Source: Rapana venosa
Lineage: Eukaryota; Mollusca; Gastropoda; Neogastropoda; Muricidae
Assembly (NCBI GenBank): GCA_028751875.1
Contig: CM054157.1
Location: forward strand, 18,045 to 82,044
Length of the DNA stretch: 64,000 nt
Direction of reading: 5' to 3'
Part shown: positions 12,465 to 24,277 of the stretch, in pieces
How the letters are laid out: every line of letters begins with the position of its first letter
How positions within the stretch are numbered: the first letter of the stretch is position 1
Position numbers and translations under genes: made by a program
Notes under the pieces: generated by a model
The model's database searches: none
The model's input: only the letters and a program-made list of their open reading frames with translations
What the model was told of the DNA's origin: nothing

Positions 12465-12626
12465 GAGAGATAGGGTAAAAGCCGTGTCAAGGCTCAACCC
12501 CTTACTGTTTATCCATAAACCAGGCAACTTTTGGTCCGATTCGGCTTCATTTATCGAACCAAAAACTTGCATAGTTTTATATAAAAACTAAGCAGTTTAC
12601 CTTGACTCGGCTTTTACCTATCTCTC
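12465..12626 (+). repeat. Cloverleaf-forming terminal sequence, left copy
   Basis: Outer arms GAGAGATAGGGTAAAAG..GTCAAGG (12465-12492) and the inverse at 12600-12626 pair along about 27 bp with one internal mismatch and one bulge. They enclose three hairpins: 12507-12520 (stem GTTTAT/ATAAAC), 12529-12564 (12-bp stem with one mismatch, 12-nt loop), and 12572-12590 (TAGTTTT/AAAACTA, 5-nt loop, extended by GC pairs). An inverted relative sits at 27661-27812. The resemblance continues a further ~33 bp to the right (to about 12660). It could be a Polinton terminal repeat or an independent foldback/MITE family. Confidence 0.75.
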
Positions 12627-12660
12627 TACTAAAATGAAAGTAATACTATTTATTTTTGTC

Positions 12661-14444
12661 TTAGAATATGACCTCACACAAAATGCCACCACCTTGTCAG
12701 GACACTCTAAAAAAAAATTGGAGACTAGAGGGTGATTCTGGTACACAGAAAAAAAGAGTTGAGACGGAGGAAAGGAAATGCGGGTAGGAGGACCCACCAC
12801 ACCGCGCCCGCATGCTTGAATGACACACAGCACGTCGTCGACCCTCAACACACGTTAGAGCGCCAAATAGGCTTTGACAACTGAATACGGGATTTCAATA
12901 GTAAGCGCTAGGGTGTCTCGCCCCGGTAAGACATTTCTAGACTTGTGTTACTTACCTTTCCCAATCACAAGACTAGATAGAATCAGCTGATTAGTAACAG
13001 TGACGACATTTCCGCTCAGACTCTATGTGTTAGCAAACGAGCTAGCTGTCTTGTCATTTCGCCAGTCTTCAAGTGTGAAGCAGTGCAGTGAAGGTGCGAG
13101 CTTTTCTTAAAAAAGTGTTTGGAATTTATTTACCTGTACCTTGCTTAGTTTGTTAGGTATGTCAGATTATTTCGTCAGAATCAGACCAACCTTCACCCTA
13201 CCTAAAACACAGGATCTGCGAGTTCTCCAATGAAGATTATGCTTTAATCAGCCTCAGGTGCTGTGCCCCAATAACGAAATGTGTGGTTCTAAAAAAATAG
13301 AGAAACGGTTACGCGATCCGTGGATCTGTCTGACTGCACCTTGACTTTGTATCTAGTGTATATAACGTTTTTCACCTGCTATCAATGCCTGTTCGTCGCC
13401 TGCCAGCCTGCACTGTTAAAAAATAAGCTATTGGGTTTTACACTACACCGTATTTAGTAGGCTGGTCTGTTTTGAGTATTTAGTTTTATATGCTTTGAGC
13501 TTCTGGAGTTTTAGTTTTTATTCTTTCTCTTTCTTGTTTCCGTCTTGGTAATAACATCATTCTCCGAAGGCAATTATTAAACCCACCTCTGTCTTTCATG
13601 TGAAAAAAAAATTACAACGACTTGATTGTTCACGGTAATCTTTTAATCTGTCTATTATATTTTTGTGTCAGAACCAACAGATATTGAGCATGTCTCCCAT
13701 GAAGCAAGCTTAAACAAATATTCCTTTTCTTGACCAATGTCACCGCTCTGCTGAGCAAGCAGTCGTCTATTAAGGAAAAGGGTTGCCTATTTTCAAAGAG
13801 CCTGTAATGTCTTTCTAAACACTCGCTTAGCCTGTCAGAGGATTAACTATAATATATTTCATCTGTCCAAATAAATTTTCTCTCTCTGTATGTTTTAATG
13901 TTGTTGTAGTGTTGGAAGAATATAACAATGAACTCGAACTGATTTTTGTACAATGTTTTGTAATTAAATCTAAAACAAATACATGTCCTTGCACAGCCAG
14001 TTCTGCCCGCCATATTTAGAGGCAGTGAGCTTCTTTTGGTTTAGAAAAAACGTAGCTGGTCATTAAGTAAACAACTTCTTTTAGTCTATTTCACCTTCTA
14101 TGGTTGATGTGTTTTTGATCCATCACTACAAATAGTTCATTTTTAAGGGTCATCACTTTTCTTTATTTTATTGCTCTTTCTCTATTTGCTTAGTTATTCT
14201 TCTGAGCCGTTTCAATGGTTTCTGAACCATGCACAGCTTATCTCATCTGGTTGATCTTAAGCTCAACCCACAATGCATATTTAGATGTTAGGTATCATTA
14301 AGCCTAACATATGTAGATGTAAAGATTTGCTTGTAACACAGTTAGGGTATTGTTCGTTGGACCAGACAGAACCAAAGTATTTTCTTACCTCATAAAGTGT
14401 TGATATGGTAAATAAACGGAGGCGTAGATTGATTTGGTTGCCTT
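12661..14444. other. Noncoding left arm of the Polinton interval
   Basis: No ORF with recognisable motif on either strand. AT-rich, with no obvious tandem repeat. Terminal noncoding sequence or a fully decayed gene would both be possible. Confidence 0.4.
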
Positions 14445-15356
14445 CTATAGTACATGATAAATGTTTATACCGGGATTAATGAACCTCTCACTTAATCTGG
14501 AAAAGGGGGTGGCTGGTTCTTCAAACAGCATTAATATTCCTTTTAATGATCTTGCTGGAGTGTTCAGATTTATGTTCCACACAGTATCTGCTTTACTCTT
14601 CATTAATGTGCTATGGTTAAGGACTCTTTCATAATAGATAGCAAGCCTTGACTGATATTGCTGTGCAATCAAGCGTGCAAGCTCTGGGTGATTGACAACA
14701 TCATACTCTAAAGATATACTAGATATTTTGTACTTTGCGTCAGCGTCACTGGATGTAATAACACGAGCACTGTCATTAAAGGTCAGCTCATATGACAGTC
14801 TGTCTCTGAGTGCGCCCTGATAGTAAGGCATGTGAGAGCTGAGCAGTTCAAAGTCAAGAGGAATACAAAACCTGTTACCATAGGCTTTTGCTATGGCAGC
14901 ATCTTTTTTCCTGTTTCCCTTATCAGCAGAATCTACTCTGTGTTTTAGCCCCTCATCATCCTGTATGCCTTGATAAATAAGATCATCTCTTTTTTCTTTT
15001 GTCATCCATAAATCAGTATAGATCAAGAATATGTCGGCATTGTTTAATGACAGTACCTCTCTGCCTTCTAGCTTGACACTAATCTTTTTTATAATAGCCC
15101 TACCTAAGTTTGCTACCACACTTCTGTTTGGATCATCTTCAGACTCTAGTTCAATCTGAAAAGCAAGCCTAGTTGTGCCTGGAACAATGACATCATCTTT
15201 TCCTAAATTAGGAAACCTAACAGTCAGAATCTGATTTTCATCAATAGTGGAGGGGTTGTTTGTAATAACGATTGTCTGTCTGTTTCCTTTAATGCCTAAG
15301 GGATCTTTTAAACGTCTGTATGGATCAAGGATTGCTCCAAATGTTTGTTGCGCCAT
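14445..15356 (-). CDS. Polinton major capsid protein, double jelly-roll (C-terminally broken)
   Basis: A 303-codon frame starts MAQQTFGAILDPYRRLKDPL. It resembles the Polinton capsid family often annotated in invertebrates as transposon-derived protein F54H12.2-like. The beta-strand-rich pattern with DPNRSVVANLGRAIIKKISV, LSLNNADIFLIYTDLW and PYYQGALRDRLSYELTFND fits a jelly-roll hexon-like fold (inferred). The frame stops after RFINPGINIYHVL, short of the family's usual length. Similarity-like sequence continues in another frame to the left of 14460, including EVRKYFG, so a frameshift near 14450-14460 probably cut the C-terminal part. The start codon is separated by only 44 bp from the divergent gene at 15401, so the two likely share a bidirectional promoter. 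If intact it would form the capsid shell of a virion-like particle. Confidence 0.75.
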   Translation of the reverse strand: MAQQTFGAILDPYRRLKDPLGIKGNRQTIVITNNPSTIDENQILTVRFPNLGKDDVIVPGTTRLAFQIELESEDDPNRSVVANLGRAIIKKISVKLEGREVLSLNNADIFLIYTDLWMTKEKRDDLIYQGIQDDEGLKHRVDSADKGNRKKDAAIAKAYGNRFCIPLDFELLSSHMPYYQGALRDRLSYELTFNDSARVITSSDADAKYKISSISLEYDVVNHPELARLIAQQYQSRLAIYYERVLNHSTLMKSKADTVWNINLNTPARSLKGILMLFEEPATPFSRLSERFINPGINIYHVL

Positions 15357-15400
15357 CTTTTTTCTATAAGTAGCAAAATAAAAAAAACAATAATAGAATA
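15357..15400. promoter_or_regulatory. 44-bp divergent intergenic region, likely bidirectional promoter
   Basis: AT-rich spacer between the capsid gene (minus) and the coiled-coil/membrane gene (plus). No room for separate promoters. Function inferred from arrangement only. Confidence 0.4.
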
Positions 15401-16621
15401 ATGGAAGACTATGATATAGATATGGATGATGTGTTTACGCCAGCTGATGATATGGGTGAAGCGGCAGCCTCTGTAGCACCCTTGCATTCAGTCAGAAGAG
15501 AATTATTAGAAAGCAGAGTTAAAGATTTTCACACAAGTTTGGGACAACCAACAGCCAGAAGTACTAGACCATACTGACTATGATATGGACAACAAAGACA
15601 ATCTGTATGCTGTAACTGACACAGGACAAAAGGTTTTATTAACAAAGAAAAATAACCCCCATCAGTTTTTAGCAAAAAATACACTCAAGCAGAGACTAAG
15701 TGTTGCTATGCAGAGAAAACTTGGTATTAGTGATGCACTAACTACTAACAGACTGCCTACACAAGCTGTTGCACAACTACAAAATGCTGAACAAAACCTA
15801 CCAACAAACATTGAAAGTCTACCACTTGAAGACCTAGCACAGTCGGCAAACACAACAACTGAAACTATTCTAGAGTTGGAAACTAGCTTCACACAAGCAG
15901 ACGAAGACACAGCACTGAAAACAATAAATGATCAACCCCTACCCATGCGAGAAATAATGGGGCTCAATCAAGCACTACAGAGTATTAGAGGCGAACTGAT
16001 AAATAATTTAGCAAAGCTAGGCGATGTAGACTCACGCATAGAACTAGAAAAGAAAAAGCTAGCAGAAGCAGACGATGCAAATCTTGACCAGGAAGTAAAA
16101 GAAAGAATCACACAGCGTCTAAAAAATCTGCAAGATGAACGCCAAGCAAGATTAGAGGTCTTAAACAATAACAGACAACAACTACAATCTCAGGTTAGCA
16201 GAATAAAAGAAACAATCCACCGCATTCTTTATGAAAACACAACACTAGCGAAAGAATCCGTACACTGTTTCGCGAGCAAGGCATAACACTTGTCAGTATA
16301 ATTACAGCATTGGGTTTCGCTTTTAGCACAACTTGTGTATGCGCTGACAGGAAGCACACTTCGGCCCACCACCACCACCACCACCTTCCGCACCCACAGG
16401 CACAGGCTGGGTTAGGAAACAACTCGCCACTTAGCTGACCTATTAAAAAAATTAGCCTACAAAGTTGGCGATGCACTTCCTGGTATAATTGGTTCTGTTG
16501 TTAGCTGGCTATTATCAACAGCAGGTAAAGTTGTAGGATTTATGGCAGAGCATTTGTGGGCGTTACTGGTTTTAGTTGTTGGTTTTCTTCTTTCTAAAAT
16601 AAAGATAAGCAAGGCCGCTTA
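15401..16621 (+). pseudogene. Polinton coiled-coil and membrane protein, frameshifted
   Basis: The reading begins MEDYDIDMDDVFTPADDMG and continues through at least three frames. The second frame (from about 15560, open to 16286) has an acidic N-terminus and a charged coiled-coil (residues about 125-215 of that frame, e.g. RIELEKKKLAEADDANLDQE). Near 16250 the frame moves to one reading RIRTLFREQGITLVSIITAL, a conserved hydrophobic helix. After a His/Pro-rich linker (16365-16400) another frame encodes LPGIIGSVVSWLLSTAGKVV and LWALLVLVVGFLLSK, two probable membrane segments, ending at TAA 16619-16621. This architecture recurs beside the capsid gene in invertebrate Polintons as I recall them; its role is unknown, perhaps a virion membrane or minor capsid protein. 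Frame breaks are single-base events. Confidence 0.6.
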
Positions 16622-16780
16622 AAACAAGTATACTTGTTAAAGCAGTTATTTCATCATAGTGACTGTCTCTTACAAGGGGATATATTTTTTTTTTTGCTCT
16701 GAGGTTGGTGTAGTTTCTTTCCCTTGTTGTTTGCTTCTGTTGTGTGACTACACTTTTGTGCTGGTGTATTGTTTACACTT

Positions 16781-17703
16781 TCATTTTTTTCCAAGCTGCA
16801 CATCATCTCCAGCTATAATAATATTGTTGTTGTAGTTTGTAATTGTTCCTTTTTGTAACTGCATGTTGGAAGGCAGCATATATAAACCATGTCCTATAGC
16901 AAAGTCTACCTTAGACCGTGCATAGTGAAGAACATCTTGATAATGCTTGATGCTTGATGGTTTGGTCAACAGCCGAGTTAATACTGTCTTCAAGATTTGC
17001 TAGAAACTGCTTCTGTGCATCAAACCAGTGCCCCCAATAATACTTGATCTTGTCTGTGCCTGTGCACCAAGCAAGCACCACACATAGGTCCGAACAGAGT
17101 CATTAATCCTCTCTAATCCTGGTCTTGTTAACCCTTCACTCTTATCAAGAATAAAGTCGTCCATGCATACATGTGCATTTGCTCTATTGAACCATGAACA
17201 ACTCTTGCACCGTGTGAGAAAGATGTATTTGGCGGCCACCAGTCATAGTTATACCTCCTGTGCACACCCCACAAATACAGAGTCCCCATGCCATGATTTT
17301 TGTCCTGTGCTTGTCTGAATGCAGTCTTAGAATCAATATTAGAACTCATTGCACAGCCTCTCATACGCCTTCATGTTAATCCTACTATTAAAGGGATTGA
17401 AGTTACTATCAGTGGGCAGTGGGACCTGCAGCTCAGATAACACACGCCTAAACTGATAGTACACATGAAACCTGTACACAGACTTTACTAACTGGTTTGG
17501 ATGGTTCATGTGGTCAGCATATGACACACCACAGCCTGTAGTTGCACAGTGGATAGCAAAGTTTAAGTGGTTTTGATAGAACTGTATAGGATTAGAACAA
17601 CCATGCTTTCGCGTGGCATCATCCTTAATTGGTGGGTTTAAGTATGATTTCAGTGGGTTGGGAACTTTACTTCGAAGATCATGTCTCTGACACAGCAACA
17701 TCT
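16781..17703 (-). pseudogene. Conserved Polinton-associated protein, frameshifted
   Basis: On the minus strand three overlapping frames read as one protein of about 300 residues. The first (17701-17339) has HLNFAIHCATTGCGVSYADH. The second (about 17364-17128) has HGMGTLYLWGVHRRYNYDWW. The third (from about 17239) has CMDDFILDKSEGLTRPGLER, and a last part has YARSKVDFAIGHGLYMLPSN and ends AGDDVQLGKK. I recall the same motifs beside the capsid gene in other invertebrate Polintons, where it may be a minor capsid or penton-like protein, but I cannot confirm a fold. It is convergent with the plus-strand gene ending at 16621, leaving about 160 bp between them. At least three frame changes occur. 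Confidence 0.55.
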
Positions 17704-18030
17704 AGCTTATCTAAGAAACCATAGTCTTTGGGTTTTTAAATGAGATCCAGCCTATTTTGCTTTTTTAAAAATATTTATTACTTATTATTCTATAGAGATA
17801 AATGTTATAACCCAAAAAGATTCAGTCAGGTGTACTTTAAACTAGCCAAATTTCCTTTTTGAAAACCGCTTGTCAATTTTAAACAGTTGCTTTGCAGGGT
17901 TTCTACAAAGTATCATGGACAACATCAAAAAGCAGCAACAACTGGAATAAATAAACCTAAAACTAACGTTTAAAAATTTATGTCAGAAGTTTATTATGAT
18001 TTCTGCACATGGAAAACTCTTCAGCTAAGT

Positions 18031-18190
18031 TCACACAAAACCACGTGGAGTGACGAATGCTTCATCCTCCCCTTCTGATCTCTTAAGAATCCTTCCCCAG
18101 CAGAGCAATGTAAACTGTGAACTGCCAGTCACAATAGCTTTACTACACTTCAATTCAAAGACAGCTAGAAGAAGGCTTCCATGAAACACT
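18031..18190 (-). CDS. Possible 3'-terminal exon inside the Polinton interval
   Basis: On the minus strand a strong splice acceptor (TTTTGTTTGTTTACAG, ending at 18191) precedes 53 open codons reading VFHGSLLLAVFELKCSKAIV then TGSSQFTLLCWGRILKRSEG, ending in TGA at 18031-18033. The texture is protein-like but I do not recognise it. It may be part of an interrupted Polinton gene, a captured host exon, or chance. Confidence 0.25.
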
Positions 18191-18587
18191 CTGTAAACAA
18201 ACAAAATACATACTACAAGAACAGTTTGACAGAAAAAATTTACATATTACATTAGAAATAAAAATACTATAAATACTAATAATATATACGTACACCATGT
18301 CACGCGTCCTGTAATAAGAGCACCTGAAACATGCCAAACTATTGAGCTTTAAAGATCTTGGTGAATGTACAAGAGTTTGAGAAATGGGGAATTTGTGGAA
18401 CGTTTATACGGCTTTTGAGTATACAACTGATTGATACTACAAGCGTACAAGGCAAATACAAAATCTAAGAAACCTCCTTCTGTTATGTTTCCTAAACTTG
18501 TAAACAGTTTTGCGTAATGTTTTACAAGCTGTAAGCATTAGCAGATGATGATTTTATTTTACAAAGTAACATATAAAGCTTAATAAA

Positions 18588-19170
18588 TGGCACTTCAAAC
18601 CAAGCATCGACTGGCAGATCAATTTGAGTTTATTAGTCCATACACTCTCTATTCACCTGACAGAACTTTCCGTAAAGCCATAAATGCTGGACCAGTAACA
18701 TAGCACTAGCCTAATCAATCAGCTAGCAGGAAATGAAAGTAGAGACATAATAGCATTACGAATAAGAACATCGTTACTTGCTTCATAGAAAAGACTCGTG
18801 ACTAAACCAAACAACCACCATTCTACGATTCCTTCCATACTTCCTCTGGATGATCAGTACACATTTGTGTTTGTTCTGGTTGCAAGAGAAGAAAGAGCTT
18901 CTTCTTGTTCATTGCGGTTGGGATTACTAATAACTGAAAGACCTCGACTCGATGCCCACACATTTGCTATTGCTATCCGGAACAACGGCGGTGAACAATG
19001 ACCCATTGAAAGGGAAACGCGATTCCAGTAAAAAGTCAACTTGCTCCTAGACCCACCACAGCTAACACAATTAGCAATCCCCTCATCTACACCACATTGA
19101 ACCTCGTTGCAGAATATTACTACAGATGTTGTACTTCCGACAATCAATACAAGCGCGTTTACTGAATGAA
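18588..19170 (+). pseudogene. Decayed plus-strand Polinton ORF
   Basis: Begins MALQTKHRLADQFEFISPYT at 18588 and is stop-free for 38 codons. It is then readable in another frame as QLAGNESRDIIALRIRTSLL (about 18715-18785) and in a third at 18798-19001 (PLDDQYTFVFVLVAREERAS). The segments are collinear, as in a single small protein of about 190 residues broken by indels. The family is not recognised; a minor virion component is possible given its neighbours. Confidence 0.4.
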
Positions 19171-19218
19171 TACCAATAAAAATTTACACACATTTTTTTA
19201 AACAGTATAAGAAGAAGA

Positions 19219-19770
19219 TGACGACCGCTAAATATCCCAAAGTTCCTAGTGCACAACCAGATCCTGAACCTCTTAATGATAATGCTAAAACCTATCGTTT
19301 GACAATAAACATTACACAGATGCAGCATGACATTTGAGCAACAACTAGAAAAGTATACAAAATGCAGGCGTAGGTACCAGATCAGTCATTTACTGTGTCT
19401 TGAGCCTTACTACAGGTACAGCACCTCTGTCTCCGCCGCAGCCAGGAACAGCATGTGCTCACTGACACTGGAATTGCTTGCTCCTGCATCAACATAGCAT
19501 TGGGCTCAGTTTCAATAACACAGGAGCCTGTTCATGTTTGTCACATCAGTCTTTTCGAAGAAAGGTTGTGCGTAAACTAGAAAAACTGATGCTATTGTTG
19601 CCTTGACATTAGCCCAGCTAAGCACATTCGGGGCAGACTCATTATTACAAAAAAGCCTAACAGATTCCACAATATCAGAAGAGTAGTTCAAACACTTTCA
19701 GGATGACTACGATGACTACAAGCGTCCAAAAGTTCGACCCTCCAGAACTAACAACTCAAAGCTAACCTGT
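19219..19770 (+). pseudogene. Decayed plus-strand Polinton ORF with small C-terminal helical domain
   Basis: Starts MTTAKYPKVPSAQPDPEPLN at 19219 and is open for about 39 codons. Later segments are in other frames, and the end reads FGADSLLQKSLTDSTISEE followed after a stop by FKHFQDDYDDYKRPK (about 19620-19730). An alanine/serine/leucine-rich central hydrophobic portion is suggested between. The order resembles a small membrane-plus-helix protein that I recall in other Polintons, without known function. Stops and frame changes are frequent. Confidence 0.4.
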
Positions 19771-19920
19771 GACTTATGACTCAATAAAAAGGAAACATAA
19801 AAAAGGGTATCTGCTTGGGCTTGGACAATACTCAGCTGAGTATCTATTAAGGAGCTAAGAATTACCTGTGGTAGATTCACTGCTTTCATACCGTACAAAA
19901 ACAAAAAAAACAAGAAGCAA

Positions 19921-19981
19921 TAAATTAATTAATTTTTTATTTTCTTACTTTTGATTAGAGATTTTAGGTTGAGGCTCATTA
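19921..19981 (+). promoter_or_regulatory. Conserved gene-start motif before the polymerase
   Basis: AATTAATT followed by a T-rich stretch and TTTTAGGTTGAGGCTCATT directly precedes the polymerase reading. A very similar arrangement (repeated AATT, T-run, TTTTGATTGAGACTCACA) precedes the small ORF starting at 24339. The likely meaning is a shared promoter or leader element; this is inference from two instances. Confidence 0.4.
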
Positions 19982-22900
19982 TTGACAAAGTGGTTTCAGA
20001 CAATAGAAGCTGAGGGTCACAGACAGAAACTGTTGAACAAAGCAATCAAGAAGCATATTGCACAATTACCAGACAAGATAACAATCGAACCACCAGTAAA
20101 GGTACAGTTGGTTGCTGAAATTCTATACAACACATGCAAACAAAGGAAAGAGAACTAACTGTTCATGTGTCAACATCACAGCAAGCACGAACACACTTTA
20201 GGAGCTTAATCAAGTATGGGCAGAAGAGTTGATGCGTAACTATTGAGTATGCAGCAGAGCCAGCAAAATGAGAGGATCAGGAAGGACAGTTGGTAAGGTT
20301 CTCAACGTGGAACTAAGCAAACAAAGTTTAGACCATTGTGTAGAAGTTACATTCCCTGGTCACAAGAAAATAGTTGCTAATAGAGCTGAGTTGAACATAC
20401 AGAACAAAGATTGACAAGTGTTTTATAGGTATGTGCGTCTTGGCTAAGCTGGTTTCATGGTAACAAAGAATGCAGAGAGAGTGTCATACTATATGAACAT
20501 TGCAACAAGCTAACTTCACAGGCATTTGACTTTCCTGTTGGAGTGAATGACATATGATCTCTTTGAGAGAACTACTAATCCCCCAATCAGTTTAATGTGT
20601 AACACTTGGGATGATGAATGCTGGCAGTACTTCTGTGGATAAGACCACTTAGGATATCAAAAAGATCTCCAACAATAGGTAATCCCGACAAGAACCATGT
20701 TGATCCTTTTATTAATCAGCACGAAGCATCCCCACGGGGTGGCGGAGCCACCGGTCAATCACATACACTAATTAGAACAATGAGGTAGACTATATGGCAC
20801 AGGCGACAGACAACACATCAGCACAAACAAAAACAGTACACAAATAGCCAGAATAAAGGAAAGAAATTTAAACAGAAAGAACAAGAAAAATAGGAGAAAA
20901 TCATCATAAAGACCTGCTAAACATAAAAAACAACACACAAGGCTGAGGCACCCCAAGCCCCCCCCTCCCTCCCACCCCCCCCCGTCCACCTCCGTCCCCC
21001 CTAGACAACCCCCTCTATCACCCTCCTCCCCCACACACGCTCCCCCGGCCTTCCCTCCCTCCCCCAATGCTTCCATCCCCCCTGCACGTCCCGCGCTTAA
21101 CCACCTCTTCCATCCAAAAACGTTTCACCTCACCACACCCCCCAACTCCGCCCCCGTACCAACTACTCCCCCTCCCTTACTACCCCCCCCTCCACCGCAG
21201 TCCCAGCTCCGAGCCCCCACCCATACACACTCTCAGCTTACGCTCCGCCCCCGACCCTGAGATACTTCCCTTTCCCCAGTCCTCCCCCTTCCTTCTCCCC
21301 TCCAAGTCCCCCCCACTTCCCATCTCAAAACCGCTCCATTCGGGCCCGCCCCCATCCTCCCAAGCTCGGTCCCCCTGCGTATCCCACCACCACAAACCCT
21401 AAAATCCCACGCCCTCTCCCCCCCCTCATCTCTTTCCGGCCCGCCCTCTCATAGCCTGGCGCAGAATTCCCCCACCTCCCCAGTTCCCATGCCCCGCTGC
21501 CAGCCTCCTCTCCCCCCGGTCAATCTCAACGACACCCCTCCCATTGGCCCTTCACCCCCCCCCCTCCCCCCTCCCCACCCTCCCCTGTTCCTCTCCCCAT
21601 CCTCTCCACCCCCGCCCCCACACACCTCCCTCTACCGCCTCCCTGGCTCCCCCCTCCCCCCCCGTCTCCTCCCCCCTCCCCCTCCCGTCCTAAAATCCTG
21701 CCTCATCAATGTAACGAAACCCCTCCTTAGCCAGCATCACTGCACACCCCCCTGCCCTCACAAGAACTGCGCTAGAATCCGCACATTACCAGACCAAGTA
21801 CCCTCGCAACCTGGAAGCCAACGAGGATACATCATGAATAAATAAAATATGCAGAAGAGCCCACTGTAAGGTGTATTCTGACTTCGCGACTCTATCATAG
21901 GTACTATAACCAAGTGGCCAGCACCAGAACATCAACCTAACACTACACAGGGGGGGGTCAAAATCAATCAGACCAGTTCCATTAGCAACAATTGTTTTTT
22001 AGATCTGTGACGGTGGACACACAGAACCATTCTTGTAATCGAGGACCAGACTCAGCTAAGCTTTTTCCTTTAACACATGAAATCAATACACAGCCATTCA
22101 TGCTCAGCATCTAAACTAACAAGATATTAACATGACAGAAGAGGAACAGGAGCAGTAGTACTGCAACACATGTTGTTGGAAAAGTTATAATTAAGAATAC
22201 ACCACCAGAAGTGCCCTACAAACAAAACAGGTCAGAGATCATTGTACCACATCAGTGATAAGAAATAACGCGGAGCAGCCACTTAGTAAAGTAGTAAATC
22301 TACAACTAAAAGTAGAAGTAAAGACATGGAAGCTGCCAGTCATTTCTATTCACACTCTTCGAAGGTTAAGACTCGCACTAATTTATGCAGGCAGTAACTG
22401 ATGAGTATAAGAGCTTACTGCATTGCACAGTTCATCAGAGAATACCTGACCTTTTACAACATGAACTCGCTGTCCTTCTTTGATTCCTGCACCTTATGAC
22501 ATCTGATAGGGATCACTAGAGATCCTTGACTTCATCGTTGGGGTACTTGCTCAATTACAGAAAAATACTTCGACACAAATCCGTGCGTAAAAGGCGACTA
22601 AACCTTATGAGTACATGGACTCTGGGAAGCTTTGATGAAGAAGAGCTGCCCCAAAAGAAGCATTCTCAGCAACTGACAGGCAAAGGAATCAGTGATGAAT
22701 GACTATCAGATGCTCAGTGGCATGGCAAAATGAGTTCGACGATGGCATTATCATGGATCAGTATCTACTTGCTGATGCATGTTTGCTTGCTGATGTCTTT
22801 GAGAACATACAGAAAGGACCGGCATGAAACATTATTGGACTTAGACGCATCTCACTATATTTACAGCAAGGAATGTCTTGGGATGCTTTCTTGAAGTTTA

Positions 22901-24277
22901 CTGGGTGAGATTGATTTGTTGTCTGACTGCCAATGCTCCAATGATTGAGGATGGTCTGCGTGGTGGCATCAGTATGGCATCACAAATTACTGTAAGGCAA
23001 CAACAAATATTTAGAAGACTATGATCCTAGCCAAAGCTTCTAACTACATCATGTACTTGGACGCAAACAATCTGTATGGATGGGCGATGTGTCAGTCACA
23101 CACTAAGGAACTTTCAGTTGTTTAATGGTCCTTTTGCTGTTGATGAGACTCTAAAAGCGTTGTCACAAATGGTGCCTGATCAAGCACTAGGTTGGATCTT
23201 AGAAGTAGATTTAGTCTATCCCCATGAACTACATGATGCGCACAATGACTACCAATGGCTGCAGAAAGGCTCAAAACATCTCCAAAAGAACCACCAAAGC
23301 TTGTACCAAACTTAAATGACAAGAGCAAGTATGTTTGTCACTACAGACTGCTACAGTTCTACCTAAGGCATGGGTTAATTCTTACTGCTGTTCATCGTAT
23401 CATTGTGTTTGACCAAGAGCAATTCATGAAACCATACATCATGAAGAACACTGATCTGAGAACGAAGGCAACCGATGCATCAGAAAAGGATTACTTCAAG
23501 CTCATGAACAACAGCTGCTTTGGTAAAACAATGGAGAACCCACACAAAAGAAAAGATGTTAGATTAGTCACAAAAGAAAATGAAGCCATAAAGCTAACAT
23601 CAAAGCCAAGCTATCAAGACTACAGGCAATTCCATGACAGTCTGTATGGCATCATGATGAAGAAGTTGCAGGTTAAACTAGACAAACCAGTATTCATTGG
23701 GTTTAGTGTGCTGGAGCTGTCAAAGCTGTTGATGCTGGAGTTCTTGTATGATTACTTCAAGGCTAAATATCCTGCTGTAAGGGTCTTGTACACAGACACA
23801 GACTCTTTCATCCTAGACATACCCACAGAAGATATATACAAAGACCTTGTAGAGGACGTAGCGCTGGGATCAGAGTCATGGTATGACACCAGTGATTATC
23901 CAAAAGACAGTCCCTTGCATTCATCAGTAAACAAAAAAGTTATTGGTAAGATGAAGGATGAGATGAACGGCACTATTATCAAAGAATATGTTGGGCTGAG
24001 GGCCAAGATGTATAGCGTTGCAAGCCAGACAGGTGTTATAAAAAAGGCAAAAGGTGTTGGCAAACAGGTGGTCAAAACAAGCATCAGTCATGATAACTAC
24101 AAAGAGGCTCTCTTTGAAGGTAGAGTATTTCATCATGACAACCCAAAGCTCTGCTCAACCCTGCACCAAATCAACACAACTGTGGTTAGAAAAAAGACAT
24201 TGATTGCGCAGGATACAAAACGAGTATATTCTTCACCAGAGCACTCATACGCACTTGGACACTGGAGAACAAAGTAA
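19982..24277 (+). pseudogene. Protein-primed family B DNA polymerase of the Polinton, broken upstream, intact at its C-terminus
   Basis: The last 340 codons (23255-24277) are fully open and contain palm motif KLMNNSCFGKTMEN (about 23497-23538), motif C YTDTDSF (23789-23809) and the GLRAKMYSV thumb-side motif. Motif A (DANNLYGWAM, 23060-23089) lies just upstream in another frame, preceded by DGLRGGISMAS (about 22954-22986) and DQYLLADACLLADVFEN (about 22758-22808). Exonuclease-side segments are readable further left: NLQLKVEVKTWKLPVI (about 22298-22345), a degraded zinc-finger-like segment near 20815-20920, and NAERVSYYMNI (about 20468-20500). The first 58 codons after 19982 are open but lack ATG. 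A C-rich block (20945-21835) interrupts the gene. Protein-primed replication of the element is the family role. The gene as present cannot encode the whole enzyme. Confidence 0.75.
20945..21835 (+). other. C-rich, G-poor block interrupting the polymerase gene
   Basis: About 890 bp made mostly of C and T with scattered A and few G, including many C runs of 5-10. It starts and stops abruptly, with normal AT-balanced coding-derived sequence on both sides. It is not a simple tandem repeat. Frames through it encode only proline/serine-rich low complexity. It may be an inserted polypyrimidine sequence or an assembly/consensus artefact. Confidence 0.75.

Noticed and set aside
12465..12626. Simple MITE with terminal inverted repeats only
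   Set aside because: Not fully excluded, but the three conserved internal hairpins and the inward extension of similarity at both copies favour a terminal structure, so it is reported as such with the MITE as alternative.
20960..21845. Proline-rich open frames in the C-rich block
   Set aside because: Any frame of C/T-rich sequence is open and proline/serine-rich; no domain or start context.
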